Source: an uncultured Bacteroidota bacterium
GTDB taxonomy: Bacteria; Bacteroidota; Rhodothermia; Rhodothermales; Salinibacteraceae
Assembly: GCA_913056185.1 (NCBI GenBank)
Contig: CAJXLV010000001.1
Span: 87,217 to 151,216 of the forward strand
DNA: 64,000 bases
Direction: 5' to 3'
Shown piece after piece: positions 21,245 to 30,380 of the stretch. The notes beneath the pieces were generated by a model, which saw only the letters and a list, made by a program, of their open reading frames with translations, searched no databases and was not told the origin of the DNA. A program made the position numbers and the translations under genes. The first letter of the stretch is position 1. Every line of letters starts with the position of its first letter.

Positions 21245-21953
21245 CCCCGATCAAATTGTCTACTGGGAGTGGGGTGTCGTCACCATCAACGCCACCCTTG
21301 TCTTCTCGTGGGTGGTGATGGCGGTGCTCGCGGGCGGGGCGTGGCTCGTGACGCGAACGCTGACTGCGGGGCCGTCTCTCTCTCGCTGGCAGAACCTGCT
21401 GGAGGTGGTGGTGGAGGGGATCCTCGACCAGATCGAGGCGGCCAGCCTGCAAAATCCCCGGCGCTACCTGCCGTTCGTGGGGACGCTCTTCCTCTTCATC
21501 GTCACGTGCAACGTGCTCGACATTGTGCCCGGGTTTGAGCCGCCCACGGCGTCCCTCACGACGCCCGCTGCGCTCGCGCTCTGCGTCTTTGTCGCGGTGC
21601 CGGTCTACGGCGTCATGAATCGGGGCGCAAAAGGCTACTTCACGCACTACGTGCGGCCCACCGCCTTCATGCTCCCCTTCAACATCATCGGCGAGGTGTC
21701 GCGCACTGTCGCCCTGGCGATCCGCCTCTTTGGCAACATCATGAGCGGCAACCTGATCGCGGCCATCCTGCTGAGCCTGGCACCGCTGTTCTTCCCGGCC
21801 GTCATGCAGGCGTTCGGCCTGCTGATCGGCGTCATCCAGGCGTACGTGTTTGCCGTGCTGGCGCTGGTCTACATCTCCTCGGGGGCCCGCGTGCAGCAGG
21901 AGGGCACCCCCGCCGACGCCCCCACGGACGAGACGAGCGTGCAAGCATCATGA
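21234..21953 (+). CDS. atpB: N-ATPase subunit a
   Basis: 239 residues, five or six membrane helices. It carries the essential Arg (about R164) in ALAIRLFGNIMSGN and a C-terminal helix GLLIGVIQAYVFAVLALVYI, both defining F-type subunit a. The subunit forms the two half-channels for the transported cation next to the c ring. It overlaps atpR by 11 bp. The C-terminal tail is acidic. Confidence 0.94.
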   Translation: MEISPDQIVYWEWGVVTINATLVFSWVVMAVLAGGAWLVTRTLTAGPSLSRWQNLLEVVVEGILDQIEAASLQNPRRYLPFVGTLFLFIVTCNVLDIVPGFEPPTASLTTPAALALCVFVAVPVYGVMNRGAKGYFTHYVRPTAFMLPFNIIGEVSRTVALAIRLFGNIMSGNLIAAILLSLAPLFFPAVMQAFGLLIGVIQAYVFAVLALVYISSGARVQQEGTPADAPTDETSVQAS

Positions 21954-22068
21954 TGGGTGTCCTCACACCTGCGGCTCCGCGTGGGGCCCCAAACACGCCG
22001 GAAGGCCCACACGCCAATGCAGCAAGTCACACTCCGCTGCCTCACTTTCCATCCCTCCACAGACTGAC

Positions 22069-22338
22069 ATGGACGACATAAGCTTGATTGGCATGGTGTC
22101 GATCATCGTTGCCGGGTTTACCATTGCCATCGGCTCCATCGGGCCGGCGCTCGGCGAAGGGCGTGCGCTCTCGCAGGCGCTCAACGCGATGGCCCAGCAG
22201 CCCGACGAGGCCGACACCATCACCCGCACCCTCTTCGTCGGACTGGCCATGGTGGAGTCAACGGCCATCTACTGCTTCGTCGTGGCCCTCATCGTCATCT
22301 TCGCGAACCCGTTCTGGGACTACGTGATCGGTGTCTGA
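22069..22338 (+). CDS. atpE: N-ATPase c-ring subunit with two carboxylates
   Basis: 89 residues forming a two-helix hairpin. Helix 1 has GSIGPALGEGRA with E30; helix 2 has the ion site VESTAIY with E63, S64, T65 and Y68. The E-S-T-x-x-Y pattern matches the known Na+ ligand set of Ilyobacter-type c rings. Helix 1 has Glu where those rings have Gln, a feature reported for N-ATPase c subunits. This supports Na+ binding, perhaps with altered stoichiometry. The start ATG at 22069 follows 115 bp of spacer after atpB; the longer upstream frame is not coding. Confidence 0.93.
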   Translation: MDDISLIGMVSIIVAGFTIAIGSIGPALGEGRALSQALNAMAQQPDEADTITRTLFVGLAMVESTAIYCFVVALIVIFANPFWDYVIGV

Positions 22339-22384
22339 TCATCCGATCGTCTCGGAAGGATTCCGCACAAGTGTGCTTAACCCG

Positions 22385-22512
22385 CACGGTGAAGCCTGGT
22401 CCGTATTTCGTGTTGCGTATTGCGTAACGACCGGGATTGCTCACTTCACCTGCTTCACCGTGACATGCCGAAATACGGAATACGAGATACGCAATACGAG
22501 ATACGCAATACA
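22385..22512. repeat. Heptad element 4 with interleaved inverted repeats, before atpF
   Basis: Two pairs of arms occur in the order A-B-A'-B'. A is CACGGTGAAGC (22385-22395) and A' its perfect complement (22452-22462). B (22402-22429) consists of units such as CGTATTG and B' (22468-22512) of GCAATAC-like units. Because the pairs interleave, they would form a pseudoknot or two exclusive folds. B' ends 4 bp before the atpF start codon, leaving no ordinary ribosome-binding site. The unit differs from that of elements 1, 2, 3 and 5. Confidence 0.82.
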
Positions 22513-22516
22513 GAAC

Positions 22517-23344
22517 ATGCAGATTGACTGGTTCACATTCGGCGCCCAGATCGTCAATTTCCTGCTCCTGATTGGGCTCCTCAAGCGGTTCCTCTACGGC
22601 CCCATCCTGGAGGCGATGGACGCGCGGGAGGCGCGCATCGCATCGCGGCTGGCAGACGCCCGCGAGAAGCAGCAGGAGGCGCAGGCCGAAAAAGAGACGT
22701 ACCAGTCCCTGCAGGCAGACCTCGAGGAGGCGCGGACGCAGGCCCTGGCCGAGGCCGAACAGGAGGCGCAGGCGCGGCGGCAGGAGTTGCTCCACGAGGC
22801 CCGCGAGGAGGTCGCGCACCTGGAGCGAGAGTGGCGCGAGGCCCTGGAGCGGGAGCGCGAGTCGTTTCTGCGCGAGCTCTCGGAGCGGGCGGTCGCGGAA
22901 ACGATTGCCGTGGCTCGGCGCGCCCTCCGCGACCTGGCCGACGTCGACCTTGAGGAGCAGGCCGTCGAGGTCTTTCTGGAACGGCTCCGGACGCTCACCG
23001 AACAGGAGCGCACGGCGCTGACGGAGGCGCTCCGAAGCAACGACCACGGCGCCGGGGTCCACAGTGCCTTCGCCCTGTCGGAGGCCCATCAGGCCCAGAT
23101 CCGCGAGCACCTGGACGAGCAGCTGGGGGGGAAATCCGACGTGGCCTTCGACACCGACGCCGAGGTGGGCTTTGGGGTGGAACTGCGGGTGGGGGAACGG
23201 AAGGTGGCCTGGAGCCTCGACAGCTACCTCGACGCCCTGAAGGCCCGCGTCCGCGAGCGCCTCGACGCGGAGCTGCGGAAGGCCTCCCCCGAGGGCGCGG
23301 ACGCCCCCGTTGGCCCGCCCGGATCGACGAACGAAGAATCGTGA
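22517..23344 (+). CDS. atpF: N-ATPase long-form b subunit (b-delta like)
   Basis: 275 residues from ATG 22517. An N-terminal membrane helix ([21 protein letters not shown]) continues into a long charged coiled coil to about residue 150. A C-terminal part of about 110 residues then resembles delta ([18 protein letters not shown]). N-ATPase operons lack a separate atpH; a long b subunit that also takes the delta role is expected. It forms the peripheral stalk. The stop TGA overlaps a GTG that opens the atpA frame, but a later start is more likely for atpA. Confidence 0.88.
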   Translation: MQIDWFTFGAQIVNFLLLIGLLKRFLYGPILEAMDAREARIASRLADAREKQQEAQAEKETYQSLQADLEEARTQALAEAEQEAQARRQELLHEAREEVAHLEREWREALERERESFLRELSERAVAETIAVARRALRDLADVDLEEQAVEVFLERLRTLTEQERTALTEALRSNDHGAGVHSAFALSEAHQAQIREHLDEQLGGKSDVAFDTDAEVGFGVELRVGERKVAWSLDSYLDALKARVRERLDAELRKASPEGADAPVGPPGSTNEES

Positions 23345-23355
23345 CGACGACGGTC

Positions 23356-23407
23356 GGCGGACGGCGGAGAAGACCGTATCGCTGCGGCCTGCCGGCTGCC
23401 GTCCGCC
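23356..23407. repeat. GC-rich inverted repeat before atpA
   Basis: A perfect 10-bp inverted repeat, GGCGGACGGC (23356-23365) and its complement (23398-23407), is separated by 32 bp. The arms also show a 7-bp rhythm (GGTCGGC then GGACGGC), so this may be a GC-rich member of the same heptad class. It lies 29 bp before the chosen atpA start. Confidence 0.6.
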
Positions 23408-23436
23408 ATCCACGAACACACCGGGGCCGTTCCCAA

Positions 23437-25020
23437 ATGACTCACGAGACGCCGATGAACCGAGACCGTCTCAACACCGATCCAACCCCCAAAATTACAG
23501 CGTGGCTCGACACCACGTTCGATGTCCTGGCCACGGCGCGGGAGCACGCGCCCCCCGGCCCGGTCGTGGAAGAGGTGGGCACAGTGACCCATGTGGGGGA
23601 GGGCATTGCTCGGGTGCGGGGCCTTCCGTCCGTCCAATCGGAGGAACTGGTGCGGTTTGAGGGCGGCGTGCGGGGGATGGCGTTCAACCTGGACCCGGAC
23701 ACGGTGGGCGTCATCCTGCTGGACGAGAGCGAGCGACTGGAGGCGGGCGACGAGGTGCAACGAACAGGGCGCATCTTGGACGTGCCCGTGGGCCCGGAGC
23801 TGCTCGGCCGCGTCGTCGACGCCCTCGGCCGCCCCCTCGACGAGCAGGGCGCCGTTCGGGCCGGGGAGCGGTGGCCGGTGGAGCGCGAGGCGCCTCCCAT
23901 CATGGCGCGCGCCCCGGTGGAGACGCCCCTGCAGACGGGCCTCAAGGTGGTCGACGCCCTCATCCCCATTGGCCGCGGGCAGCGCGAACTCATCCTGGGG
24001 GACCGCCAGACCGGCAAGACGGCCGTGGCGCTCGACACCATCCTCCACCAGCACGACACGGAGGTCCTCTGCGTCTACTGCGCGGTGGGCCAGCGAAATT
24101 CCGCCGTCGCCTCCGTCATTGCCGACCTGCGCGAGCACGACGCCCTCGACTACACCACCGTTGTCGTGGCGAGCGGCGAGGGGCCGCCCGGCCTCCAATT
24201 CGTCGCCCCCTACGCCGCCACCTCCATCGCCGAGTCGTTCATGGCGCAGGGACGCGATGCCCTCGTGGTGTACGACGACCTCACGCGCCACGCCCGCGCC
24301 TACCGCGAGCTGTCGCTTCTCCTGCGCCGCCCGCCGGGCCGCGAGGCCTTTCCCGGCGACATCTTCTACATCCACTCGCGCCTCCTGGAACGCTCCACCC
24401 ACCTGAAGGACGAGCACGGCGGGGGCTCGCTCACAGCCCTGCCCATCGTGGAGACGGAGGCGCAGAACATCTCGGCCTACATCCCCACGAACCTCATCTC
24501 GATTACCGACGGGCAGATTTTTCTGTCGCCGACCCTCTTCCAGAAGGGCGTGCTCCCGGCCGTCGACGTGGGGCGCTCGGTGTCGCGGGTGGGCGGCAAG
24601 GCGCAACGTCCGGCCTACCGGGCGCTCACCGGCGAGCTCCGGCTCTCGTACTCGCAATTTCAGGAGCTGGAGGCCTTTGCCCGGTTTGGCACGCGGCTCG
24701 ACGAAGAGACGCGCGAGACCCTCCGCCGCGGCCGTCGGGTCCGGGAGGTGCTGAAACAGCCGCAATACGCCCCCCTTCCCGTCGCCGAGCAGGTGGCCGT
24801 CCTCCTCGCCACCACCGAAGGGCTGTTCGACGCGCTCGAGCCCGAGCAGGTGGGCGAGGCCGAACGGCGCGTCCGCGACGCCATCCGCGAGGCGCACCCG
24901 GCCCTGTGCGACAAGATCCACGACGGCACGAACCTGACGGACGAAGACCGGGCGGCCCTGCTGGAGACGGCACGCGAGGCCCTCAACCCAATAACCGAGC
25001 CCACCGATGCAGACGCTTGA
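23437..25020 (+). CDS. atpA: N-ATPase alpha subunit
   Basis: 527 residues from ATG 23437; the frame is open from a GTG at 23341, but those extra residues are basic and unlike any alpha subunit and cover an inverted repeat. The P-loop [12 protein letters not shown] and the alpha-type segment [12 protein letters not shown] are present. So is the arginine-finger region [11 protein letters not shown] / [13 protein letters not shown]. This is the non-catalytic nucleotide-binding F1 subunit. It overlaps atpG by 14 bp. Confidence 0.93.
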   Translation: MTHETPMNRDRLNTDPTPKITAWLDTTFDVLATAREHAPPGPVVEEVGTVTHVGEGIARVRGLPSVQSEELVRFEGGVRGMAFNLDPDTVGVILLDESERLEAGDEVQRTGRILDVPVGPELLGRVVDALGRPLDEQGAVRAGERWPVEREAPPIMARAPVETPLQTGLKVVDALIPIGRGQRELILGDRQTGKTAVALDTILHQHDTEVLCVYCAVGQRNSAVASVIADLREHDALDYTTVVVASGEGPPGLQFVAPYAATSIAESFMAQGRDALVVYDDLTRHARAYRELSLLLRRPPGREAFPGDIFYIHSRLLERSTHLKDEHGGGSLTALPIVETEAQNISAYIPTNLISITDGQIFLSPTLFQKGVLPAVDVGRSVSRVGGKAQRPAYRALTGELRLSYSQFQELEAFARFGTRLDEETRETLRRGRRVREVLKQPQYAPLPVAEQVAVLLATTEGLFDALEPEQVGEAERRVRDAIREAHPALCDKIHDGTNLTDEDRAALLETAREALNPITEPTDADA

Positions 25021-25891
25021 GACGCTCCGCCGCCAGATCAACAGCACCGAGAGCCTGCACTCGGTCGTGCGCACCATGAAGGTGCTGTCGATGACCAGCA
25101 TCCGGCAGTGCGAGGCCGCCGTCGAGTCGCTCTCCGACTACTACCGAACGGTGCGGCTGGGCCTGCGGATTGCCCTCCGCCACCGCCCGCGCGAGGGACG
25201 CGTACTCCCCACCACCGCCACGGGCCGCCAGGGCGTGATTGTGTTCGGCTCGGCGTGGGGCATGTGCGGGCGCTTCAACGAAACCCTGGCAGCGCACGCG
25301 ACGGAGCGGCTCGGGGAGGCGCAGCGCCCGCGGACGGTGCTCGTGCTCGGGGAGTACGTGGGGGACGCCCTGGAGGCGGAGGGCCTTGCGCCCAACCTGC
25401 AGGCGGCGGGCCCGGAGTCGGTGGAGGGCATCACGGCCCGCGTGCAGGAGCTGCTCATCACCATCGAGCAGTGGCGGCTGGACGAGCAGATCGACCGGGT
25501 GCTGCTCTTCTACAACCAGTCCACGCCCGGCGCCGGCTACGCCCCGACGACGCAGCGCCTGCTGCCCCTCGATAACGAGTGGCTTGCTCAGCTGGAGCAT
25601 GAGGACTGGCCCACCCGCATGGCCCCCACCTTTCGGGGCGATTGGGAGACGCTGTTCGCGTCGCTGGTGCGGCAGTACTTTTTTGTGTCCCTCTACCGCG
25701 CATGTGCAGAGTCGCTGGCCAGCGAGCACGCAAGCCGCCTGGCGGCGATGCAAATGGCCGAGGACAACGTGCAGGAGCGGCTCGACGACCTCCAGGGGCG
25801 ATTCCACCGCACGCGCCAAAACGCCATCACCGAAGAGCTGCTCGACATTACGTCCGGCTTCGAGGCGCTGCGGACCGAAGACACGGCGTAG
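25007..25891 (+). CDS. atpG: N-ATPase gamma subunit
   Basis: 294 residues. N-terminal helix [20 protein letters not shown] and C-terminal helix [27 protein letters not shown] form the coiled-coil rotor shaft; the latter matches the conserved gamma ending (RQxxITxEL). The middle has a Rossmann-like domain with [16 protein letters not shown]. Last gene of the operon in the usual N-ATPase order. It starts inside atpA. Confidence 0.92.
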   Translation: MQTLETLRRQINSTESLHSVVRTMKVLSMTSIRQCEAAVESLSDYYRTVRLGLRIALRHRPREGRVLPTTATGRQGVIVFGSAWGMCGRFNETLAAHATERLGEAQRPRTVLVLGEYVGDALEAEGLAPNLQAAGPESVEGITARVQELLITIEQWRLDEQIDRVLLFYNQSTPGAGYAPTTQRLLPLDNEWLAQLEHEDWPTRMAPTFRGDWETLFASLVRQYFFVSLYRACAESLASEHASRLAAMQMAEDNVQERLDDLQGRFHRTRQNAITEELLDITSGFEALRTEDTA

Positions 25892-26069
25892 CCTCCCTGC
25901 GCTCCGGAGGCGTTACGGAGACGGAAAAGTCGCGCCCAAGCCGGCCCACACGGGACACTTCCAGGGGATGGAGGACGTTGGGCGTCTTCCGCTGCCGATT
26001 GGGCTGCTATCGAGCAGCGGCACGCCCTCACAGTCGCATGTCCTCTTCGTCCCGCCACTCCTCCCCACC

Positions 26070-26213
26070 ATGGTTCTGGGTCTTGTCAGCCTCTTCGGCA
26101 TCGTCGGTGCCGTCGCGCTTATCTTCGCACTGGGATTCGGTCTTCTGTATCTGCTCTGGACTCTCCTGCAACCGCCCGATCCCCCCGCCGACGGCTCGAC
26201 GGACAACGCGTGA
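26070..26213 (+). CDS. Putative small single-helix membrane protein
   Basis: 47 residues from ATG 26070: one long hydrophobic helix (LGLVSLFGIVGAVALIFALG) and a short proline/Asp-rich tail ending STDNA. It follows atpG by 178 bp on the same strand. No family is recognised. The clear amphipathic layout of helix plus acidic tail and the codon pattern support coding, but at this length chance cannot be excluded. Confidence 0.45.
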   Translation: MVLGLVSLFGIVGAVALIFALGFGLLYLLWTLLQPPDPPADGSTDNA

Positions 26214-26220
26214 CTCCTCT

Positions 26221-26436
26221 CTACTGCTTCGATGGAGGAGACCGCCCCTGGTGCGACGCCGCGAGGTAGTACCACGCAAAGCCGCCCGCCACGACAACGA
26301 CGCCAAGTGCCAGCCCCACTCCTTCCGCCGGCGTCGTGCGCGGCATTGTCGTCACCCGCGGCAGCACAATCAGGCCGCCCACAAACAAGACGAATGAGAA
26401 AATCGCCACGCCAAAGAATTCCAGAAAAAGCTTCAT
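26221..26436 (-). CDS. Putative two-helix membrane protein
   Basis: 71 residues from ATG 26436. Helix 1 is FFGVAIFSFVLFVGGLIVLP and helix 2 is GVGLALGVVVVAGGFAWYYL; a short polar tail ends PPSKQ. Convergent with the small gene at 26070-26213 (7 bp apart) and 47 bp downstream of the next minus-strand gene. No known family. The two-helix layout suggests a real small membrane protein. Confidence 0.55.
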   Translation of the reverse strand: MKLFLEFFGVAIFSFVLFVGGLIVLPRVTTMPRTTPAEGVGLALGVVVVAGGFAWYYLAASHQGRSPPSKQ

Positions 26437-26483
26437 TGGGAAGCAGTGGGGCCAGCGGAACGGGCACGTAGGGGCGAAGCGCC

Positions 26484-26804
26484 TCACTCGGACTCCGCCG
26501 CCTCTTCGGGCAGTATCTGAACGCCCTGACGGGCCAGCTCCATGCTGTGCTCGTCCGCAATACGGTCCAGGGCGAGGCCAATGAGTTCCTCCGCCTCGTC
26601 CGGATCGACGGTCGCAGGCACGTAGACCGGAAGTACGCTTTCGGTCTCGTGCTCCACATCTCCCACCTCCGCCATGCCCACCCCCGTAATCACCTGTCCA
26701 TACTCTTCGCCCGTCCGGTGCACGTGCGCTTCAACTGTTTCGTACACCTGATCCAGAAACGCATCGGGGCCTTCCAGCAAAAATGTACGCTCTTGCGCAT
26801 CCAT
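26484..26804 (-). CDS. Acidic soluble protein of unknown function
   Basis: 106 residues from ATG 26804; a GTG at 26822 would add six. Strongly acidic, mixed alpha/beta in appearance, with FLDQVYETVEAHVHRTGEEY and PATVDPDEAEELIGLALDRI. Cysteine-free. No family recognised. The codon bias and acidity match neighbouring genes, so it is probably real. It is upstream of, and probably co-transcribed with, the two-helix membrane protein gene. Confidence 0.6.
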   Translation of the reverse strand: MDAQERTFLLEGPDAFLDQVYETVEAHVHRTGEEYGQVITGVGMAEVGDVEHETESVLPVYVPATVDPDEAEELIGLALDRIADEHSMELARQGVQILPEEAAESE

Positions 26805-27227
26805 AAAACCTGAGAGGCTCACGTGAGGAGAACATACCAGCGGAAAAGATAGACAGTGAGCGGCGGTGCGGGCGTAATAGAATAGGCGCCTTGTCCCATG
26901 GGCGTTTTCTGGATCGTGCGCCCTCTACTCTCGGAAAGGCACCCCCAGACGCTCTTTCCATCTCAAATGCCCCACCCCAAGGAGAATTCCGCACGTCGGC
27001 ACCGGGGCCGATTGGCCTCTTCCGATGTTTTTCTCCCGACTCTTCCTTCCCGGTATTCCCGAGGAGACCCCGCGGCTCTTTTGGGGCGAGACTGCCAGAC
27101 GGAGCGCCCCCGTCCTGCGCCGATGGATGAGGCCCTGTGCCGCCTCCCCTCTCATCTTATGCAGCGTCCCTGAACAGCCAGGGAACGATGGCCTCCACTG
27201 TCCGCGGCACGCTCCCTTCTCCTCCTG
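26805..27227. other. Divergent intergenic region before the Lon-like gene
   Basis: 423 bp between divergent genes. No supported gene, no clear hairpin and no recognisable operator. An AT-richer patch (GCGTAATAGAATAGG, around 26871-26885) could hold promoters. Short open frames here lack any family resemblance. Confidence 0.5.
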
Positions 27228-29639
27228 ATGGCCGACCCAAGCCTCGACGCTGGCCTGTCCCCCGACGCGCTGTATCGCCCTGCGGCCTCGGTCCCGTTCC
27301 CCGACGCCCCCCCAGACGGCATCGATCCGCTCTTGGGGCAGGGACGGGCGGAAGAGGCTCTGCGTGTGGGCGTGGGCATGAGCGCCCCGGGGTACAACGT
27401 GTTTGCCCTCGGCCCGTCTGAGACCGACAAATCCACCCTCGTACGCCGCCTTCTGGAACGAGAGGCCGAGCAAAAAGCCCCGCCGGCCGACTGGTGCTAT
27501 GTCTTCAACTTCGAGCAGCCGCAGGCCCCTCAGGCCCTTCGCCTGCCCGCCGGGCAGGGCCGCGCCCTCCAGGCCGATATGGAGCAGTTCGTCGACGATT
27601 TGCAGACGGGACTCGCGGCGGCGTTTGAGAGCGAAGAGTACCAGACCCGCCGGCAGTTGGTCGTCGAGGCGTTTCAGGAGGAGCACCAGCAGGCCCTGTC
27701 GGCCCTCCACGACAAAGCTGAGGAGCATGGACTGGCCTTCCTGCACACGCCCACCGGCTTTTTGTTTGCCCCCCTGCGGGACGGGCAGGTCCTGTCGCCG
27801 GACGAGATCAGTGCCCTCCCGCAGGAGGAGCAGGATCGTCTCCAGGCGGCCGTGGAAACGCTCCAGGAGGAGCTGCTTCATATCTTGCGGGGCGTGCCCG
27901 CCCATCAGCGCCAGATGAGCGAACAGCTCCGCGACCTCAACCGGGATGTCGCGCGCTATGCCGTCGAGGATCTCATTGGCACTCTTCGCACCCGGTACAC
28001 TTCTCATGCGGCGATCCAATCCTACCTGGACGCGGTAGAGGCGGACATTGTAAAAAACATCACCGATCTGCTGCCGCAAATCCTGGGGCAACCGACCGGC
28101 CCCGAGCCATCACTGCGCGGCGGGCTCCAGCGCTACACCGTCAACCCCCTGGTGACACACGAGCAGGGCAACGGGGCCCCCGTCGTCTATGAAGACCGCC
28201 CGTCGCTCCGGCAGCTGGTGGGGCGTACGGAGCACCGAATCGAAGACGGTGTGCTGACCACAGACTTTACGCTGATTCGCAGAGGTGCGCTCCACCGCGC
28301 CAACGGGGGCTACCTGATGCTCGATGCACGCCGCGTCTTGCAGCAGCCCTTCGCCTGGGAGGCGCTCAAGCGCATCCTACGTGCCGGTGAGATTCGCATC
28401 CAATCCCCCTACGAAGACGTCGGCCTCGTCAGCACGGTCTCCCTCGAGCCGGAGCCCATCCCGCTCGACGTGAAGGTAGTACTGGTGGGCGACCGCTGGC
28501 TCTACTACGTACTGCAAGCCCTGGACCCCGAGTTCGACGAGCTGTTCCGCGTGGAGGCCGACTTTGAGGATGAGATCGACCGGACGGCCCACACCGAGCA
28601 GCAGTACGCGCAGCTGTTGCGGCACCTGGCCCACCGGGCCGACCTGCGCCCCCTCCAGCCCCACGCCCTCGCCCGCCTCGTGGAGCACAGCGCCCGCCTC
28701 GCCGGCCGGGCCAACAAACTTTCGATGGAGATCGACACGATGCGTGAGATCACGCGGGAAGCGGATTTTTGGGCCGGGGAGCACGGCCGCGACACCATCG
28801 AGCAGGCGGATGTGGACCGGGCCCTGGAGGCGCGCCGCACCCGCGCCGGGCGGCTTCGCGAACGCACGCACGAGCACATTCTCGAAGAGACCCTTTTCAT
28901 CGATACCACCGGGACGGTGGTCGGCCAAATCAACGGGCTGTCGGTTCTGGAGGTCGGACGCGATGCGTTCGGGCGGCCCCACCGCATCACGGCCCGCGTG
29001 CACATCGGCACCGGCACGGTGGTCGACATTGAGCGGGAGGTGGAGCTGGGCGGCCCCATCCACTCCAAGGGCGTGATGATTCTGTCCGGCTTCTTGGGGG
29101 CGCGGTACGCCACAGAGCACCCCCTGTCGCTCACTGCCAGCCTCGTCTTTGAGCAGTCGTACGGCGGTGTGGAGGGGGACAGCGCATCCTCGGCCGAGCT
29201 CTACGCCCTGCTCTCGGCCATCGCCGAGGTGCCGCTCGCGCAGTCGATAGCCGTCACCGGTTCGGTCAACCAGCACGGCGAGGTGCAGCCGATCGGCGGT
29301 GTCAACGAAAAAATCGAGGGCTTCTTTGACGTCTGTGCCGCCCGCGGCCTCACTGGCGAACACGGCGTGCTCATCCCTCGCGCCAATATGGACGACTTGA
29401 TGCTCCGCCCTCCGGTTCGGGATGCGGTCCGTGCCGGAGAGTTTCACGTGTACCCGGTGGCAACCATCGATGCGGGCATGGAACGCCTGACGGGCCAGGC
29501 GATGGGCACGCGGCGCGACGATGGCACGTACCCGCCGGGGTCGATCAACGAGCGCGTGGCACACCGCCTCGAGCACTTCGCGGAGGAGCGCGCCGAATTT
29601 CAAATGCAGGCCAATGGACAGGAAGCGTCTGTGTCTTGA
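27228..29639 (+). CDS. Lon-family AAA+ protease (AAA_32/LonB-like) with degenerate Walker A
   Basis: 803 residues. An N-terminal AAA_32-type region contains GPSETDKST at residues 62-70, where a P-loop GPxGTGKST would be expected. A long helical insertion follows (about 130-270), then the rest of the ATPase domain (GGYLMLDARRVL and an Arg/Asp-rich segment). The C-terminal S16 protease domain has the catalytic Ser (S652) in EGDSASSAE and the Lys (K695) in GGVNEKIEGFF. The dyad is intact, so it should cleave proteins. It resembles E. coli YcbZ/LonH and archaeal LonB-type proteins rather than LonA, as there is no LonA substrate-binding N-domain or membrane anchor. Loss of the glycines of the P-loop may weaken ATP binding. 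Confidence 0.85.
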   Translation: MADPSLDAGLSPDALYRPAASVPFPDAPPDGIDPLLGQGRAEEALRVGVGMSAPGYNVFALGPSETDKSTLVRRLLEREAEQKAPPADWCYVFNFEQPQAPQALRLPAGQGRALQADMEQFVDDLQTGLAAAFESEEYQTRRQLVVEAFQEEHQQALSALHDKAEEHGLAFLHTPTGFLFAPLRDGQVLSPDEISALPQEEQDRLQAAVETLQEELLHILRGVPAHQRQMSEQLRDLNRDVARYAVEDLIGTLRTRYTSHAAIQSYLDAVEADIVKNITDLLPQILGQPTGPEPSLRGGLQRYTVNPLVTHEQGNGAPVVYEDRPSLRQLVGRTEHRIEDGVLTTDFTLIRRGALHRANGGYLMLDARRVLQQPFAWEALKRILRAGEIRIQSPYEDVGLVSTVSLEPEPIPLDVKVVLVGDRWLYYVLQALDPEFDELFRVEADFEDEIDRTAHTEQQYAQLLRHLAHRADLRPLQPHALARLVEHSARLAGRANKLSMEIDTMREITREADFWAGEHGRDTIEQADVDRALEARRTRAGRLRERTHEHILEETLFIDTTGTVVGQINGLSVLEVGRDAFGRPHRITARVHIGTGTVVDIEREVELGGPIHSKGVMILSGFLGARYATEHPLSLTASLVFEQSYGGVEGDSASSAELYALLSAIAEVPLAQSIAVTGSVNQHGEVQPIGGVNEKIEGFFDVCAARGLTGEHGVLIPRANMDDLMLRPPVRDAVRAGEFHVYPVATIDAGMERLTGQAMGTRRDDGTYPPGSINERVAHRLEHFAEERAEFQMQANGQEASVS

Positions 29640-29659
29640 GTCGGCACTGGCACACAGCG

Positions 29660-30232
29660 TCACTTGCGTACTTGCTCATTCTTCAATGCCTGCGAGGTGG
29701 GCAGCGGTCGCAGCATGCCCCCGCGGCTGGTACGGATCTCTTCGACCGTGATGAAGGCAGCAGGCGCCACCGACTCGATGCGCTCCGCGACCGCACTGGC
29801 ATGTCGCCGTGCCACGACGACATTCAGCACCGTCACCGGCCCCGACCGCCCGCGGCCCTCCATCTCCGTTACGGCGTAGCCCTCCTCCCGCAGCAGCTGC
29901 GCTGCCGCCCTGCCAGTGCCCTCTGGCGCCGGCAGGATGGCGCGCACAACGACACGCCCCAGGGCCAGCGCCCGCTCAACCGACACCCCCACGTATGTCC
30001 CCATCGCAAACCCACCGGCGTATCCCGCTAAGTGATACGGGGACGACAGGTGCTGCATCGCATTCCCAACGGCCACCACCCAAATGAGCACCTCTACGAA
30101 CCCGACCGCCGCGGCTCCTCCCCGCCGGCCACGCATCATCAACAGAATACGCACGGCTCCCATCGATACATCCACAATGCGCATCGCAAAAATGAGAAGT
30201 GGGCCGTAGGGCAACGCAAACCAGACGTCCAT
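29660..30232 (-). CDS. UPF0316/DUF2179 family membrane protein
   Basis: 190 residues from ATG 30232; 29 more codons are open upstream but the chosen start begins the family's N-terminal helix. Three membrane helices (about 8-25, 40-60, 65-85) include RIVDVSMGAVRILLMMRGRR and GGFAMGTYVGVSVERALALG, which mark UPF0316. A C-terminal soluble DUF2179 domain follows (GRGRSGPVTVLNVVVARR). The function is unknown in the family. Convergent with the Lon-like gene, 20 bp apart. Confidence 0.82.
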   Translation of the reverse strand: MDVWFALPYGPLLIFAMRIVDVSMGAVRILLMMRGRRGGAAAVGFVEVLIWVVAVGNAMQHLSSPYHLAGYAGGFAMGTYVGVSVERALALGRVVVRAILPAPEGTGRAAAQLLREEGYAVTEMEGRGRSGPVTVLNVVVARRHASAVAERIESVAPAAFITVEEIRTSRGGMLRPLPTSQALKNEQVRK

Positions 30233-30380
30233 AAGGCGGCGGTGGCTCAATAAGAGAATATGCAGGCCGTCCACTCGTGCACCGACTGGAGGGACAGCCT
30301 GCGTGCGCGTGCTCGTCACCGGCCCCTCCCGGCTTTAGAATGATCATTCCTCGGCTCTACTCATCTCGCGTCGGCTTCTC

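Noticed and set aside
23341..23436. GTG at 23341 as the atpA start, coupled to the atpF stop
   Set aside because: The extra 32 residues are Arg-rich and unlike any alpha subunit, and the DNA holds an inverted repeat; ATG 23437 fits the family.
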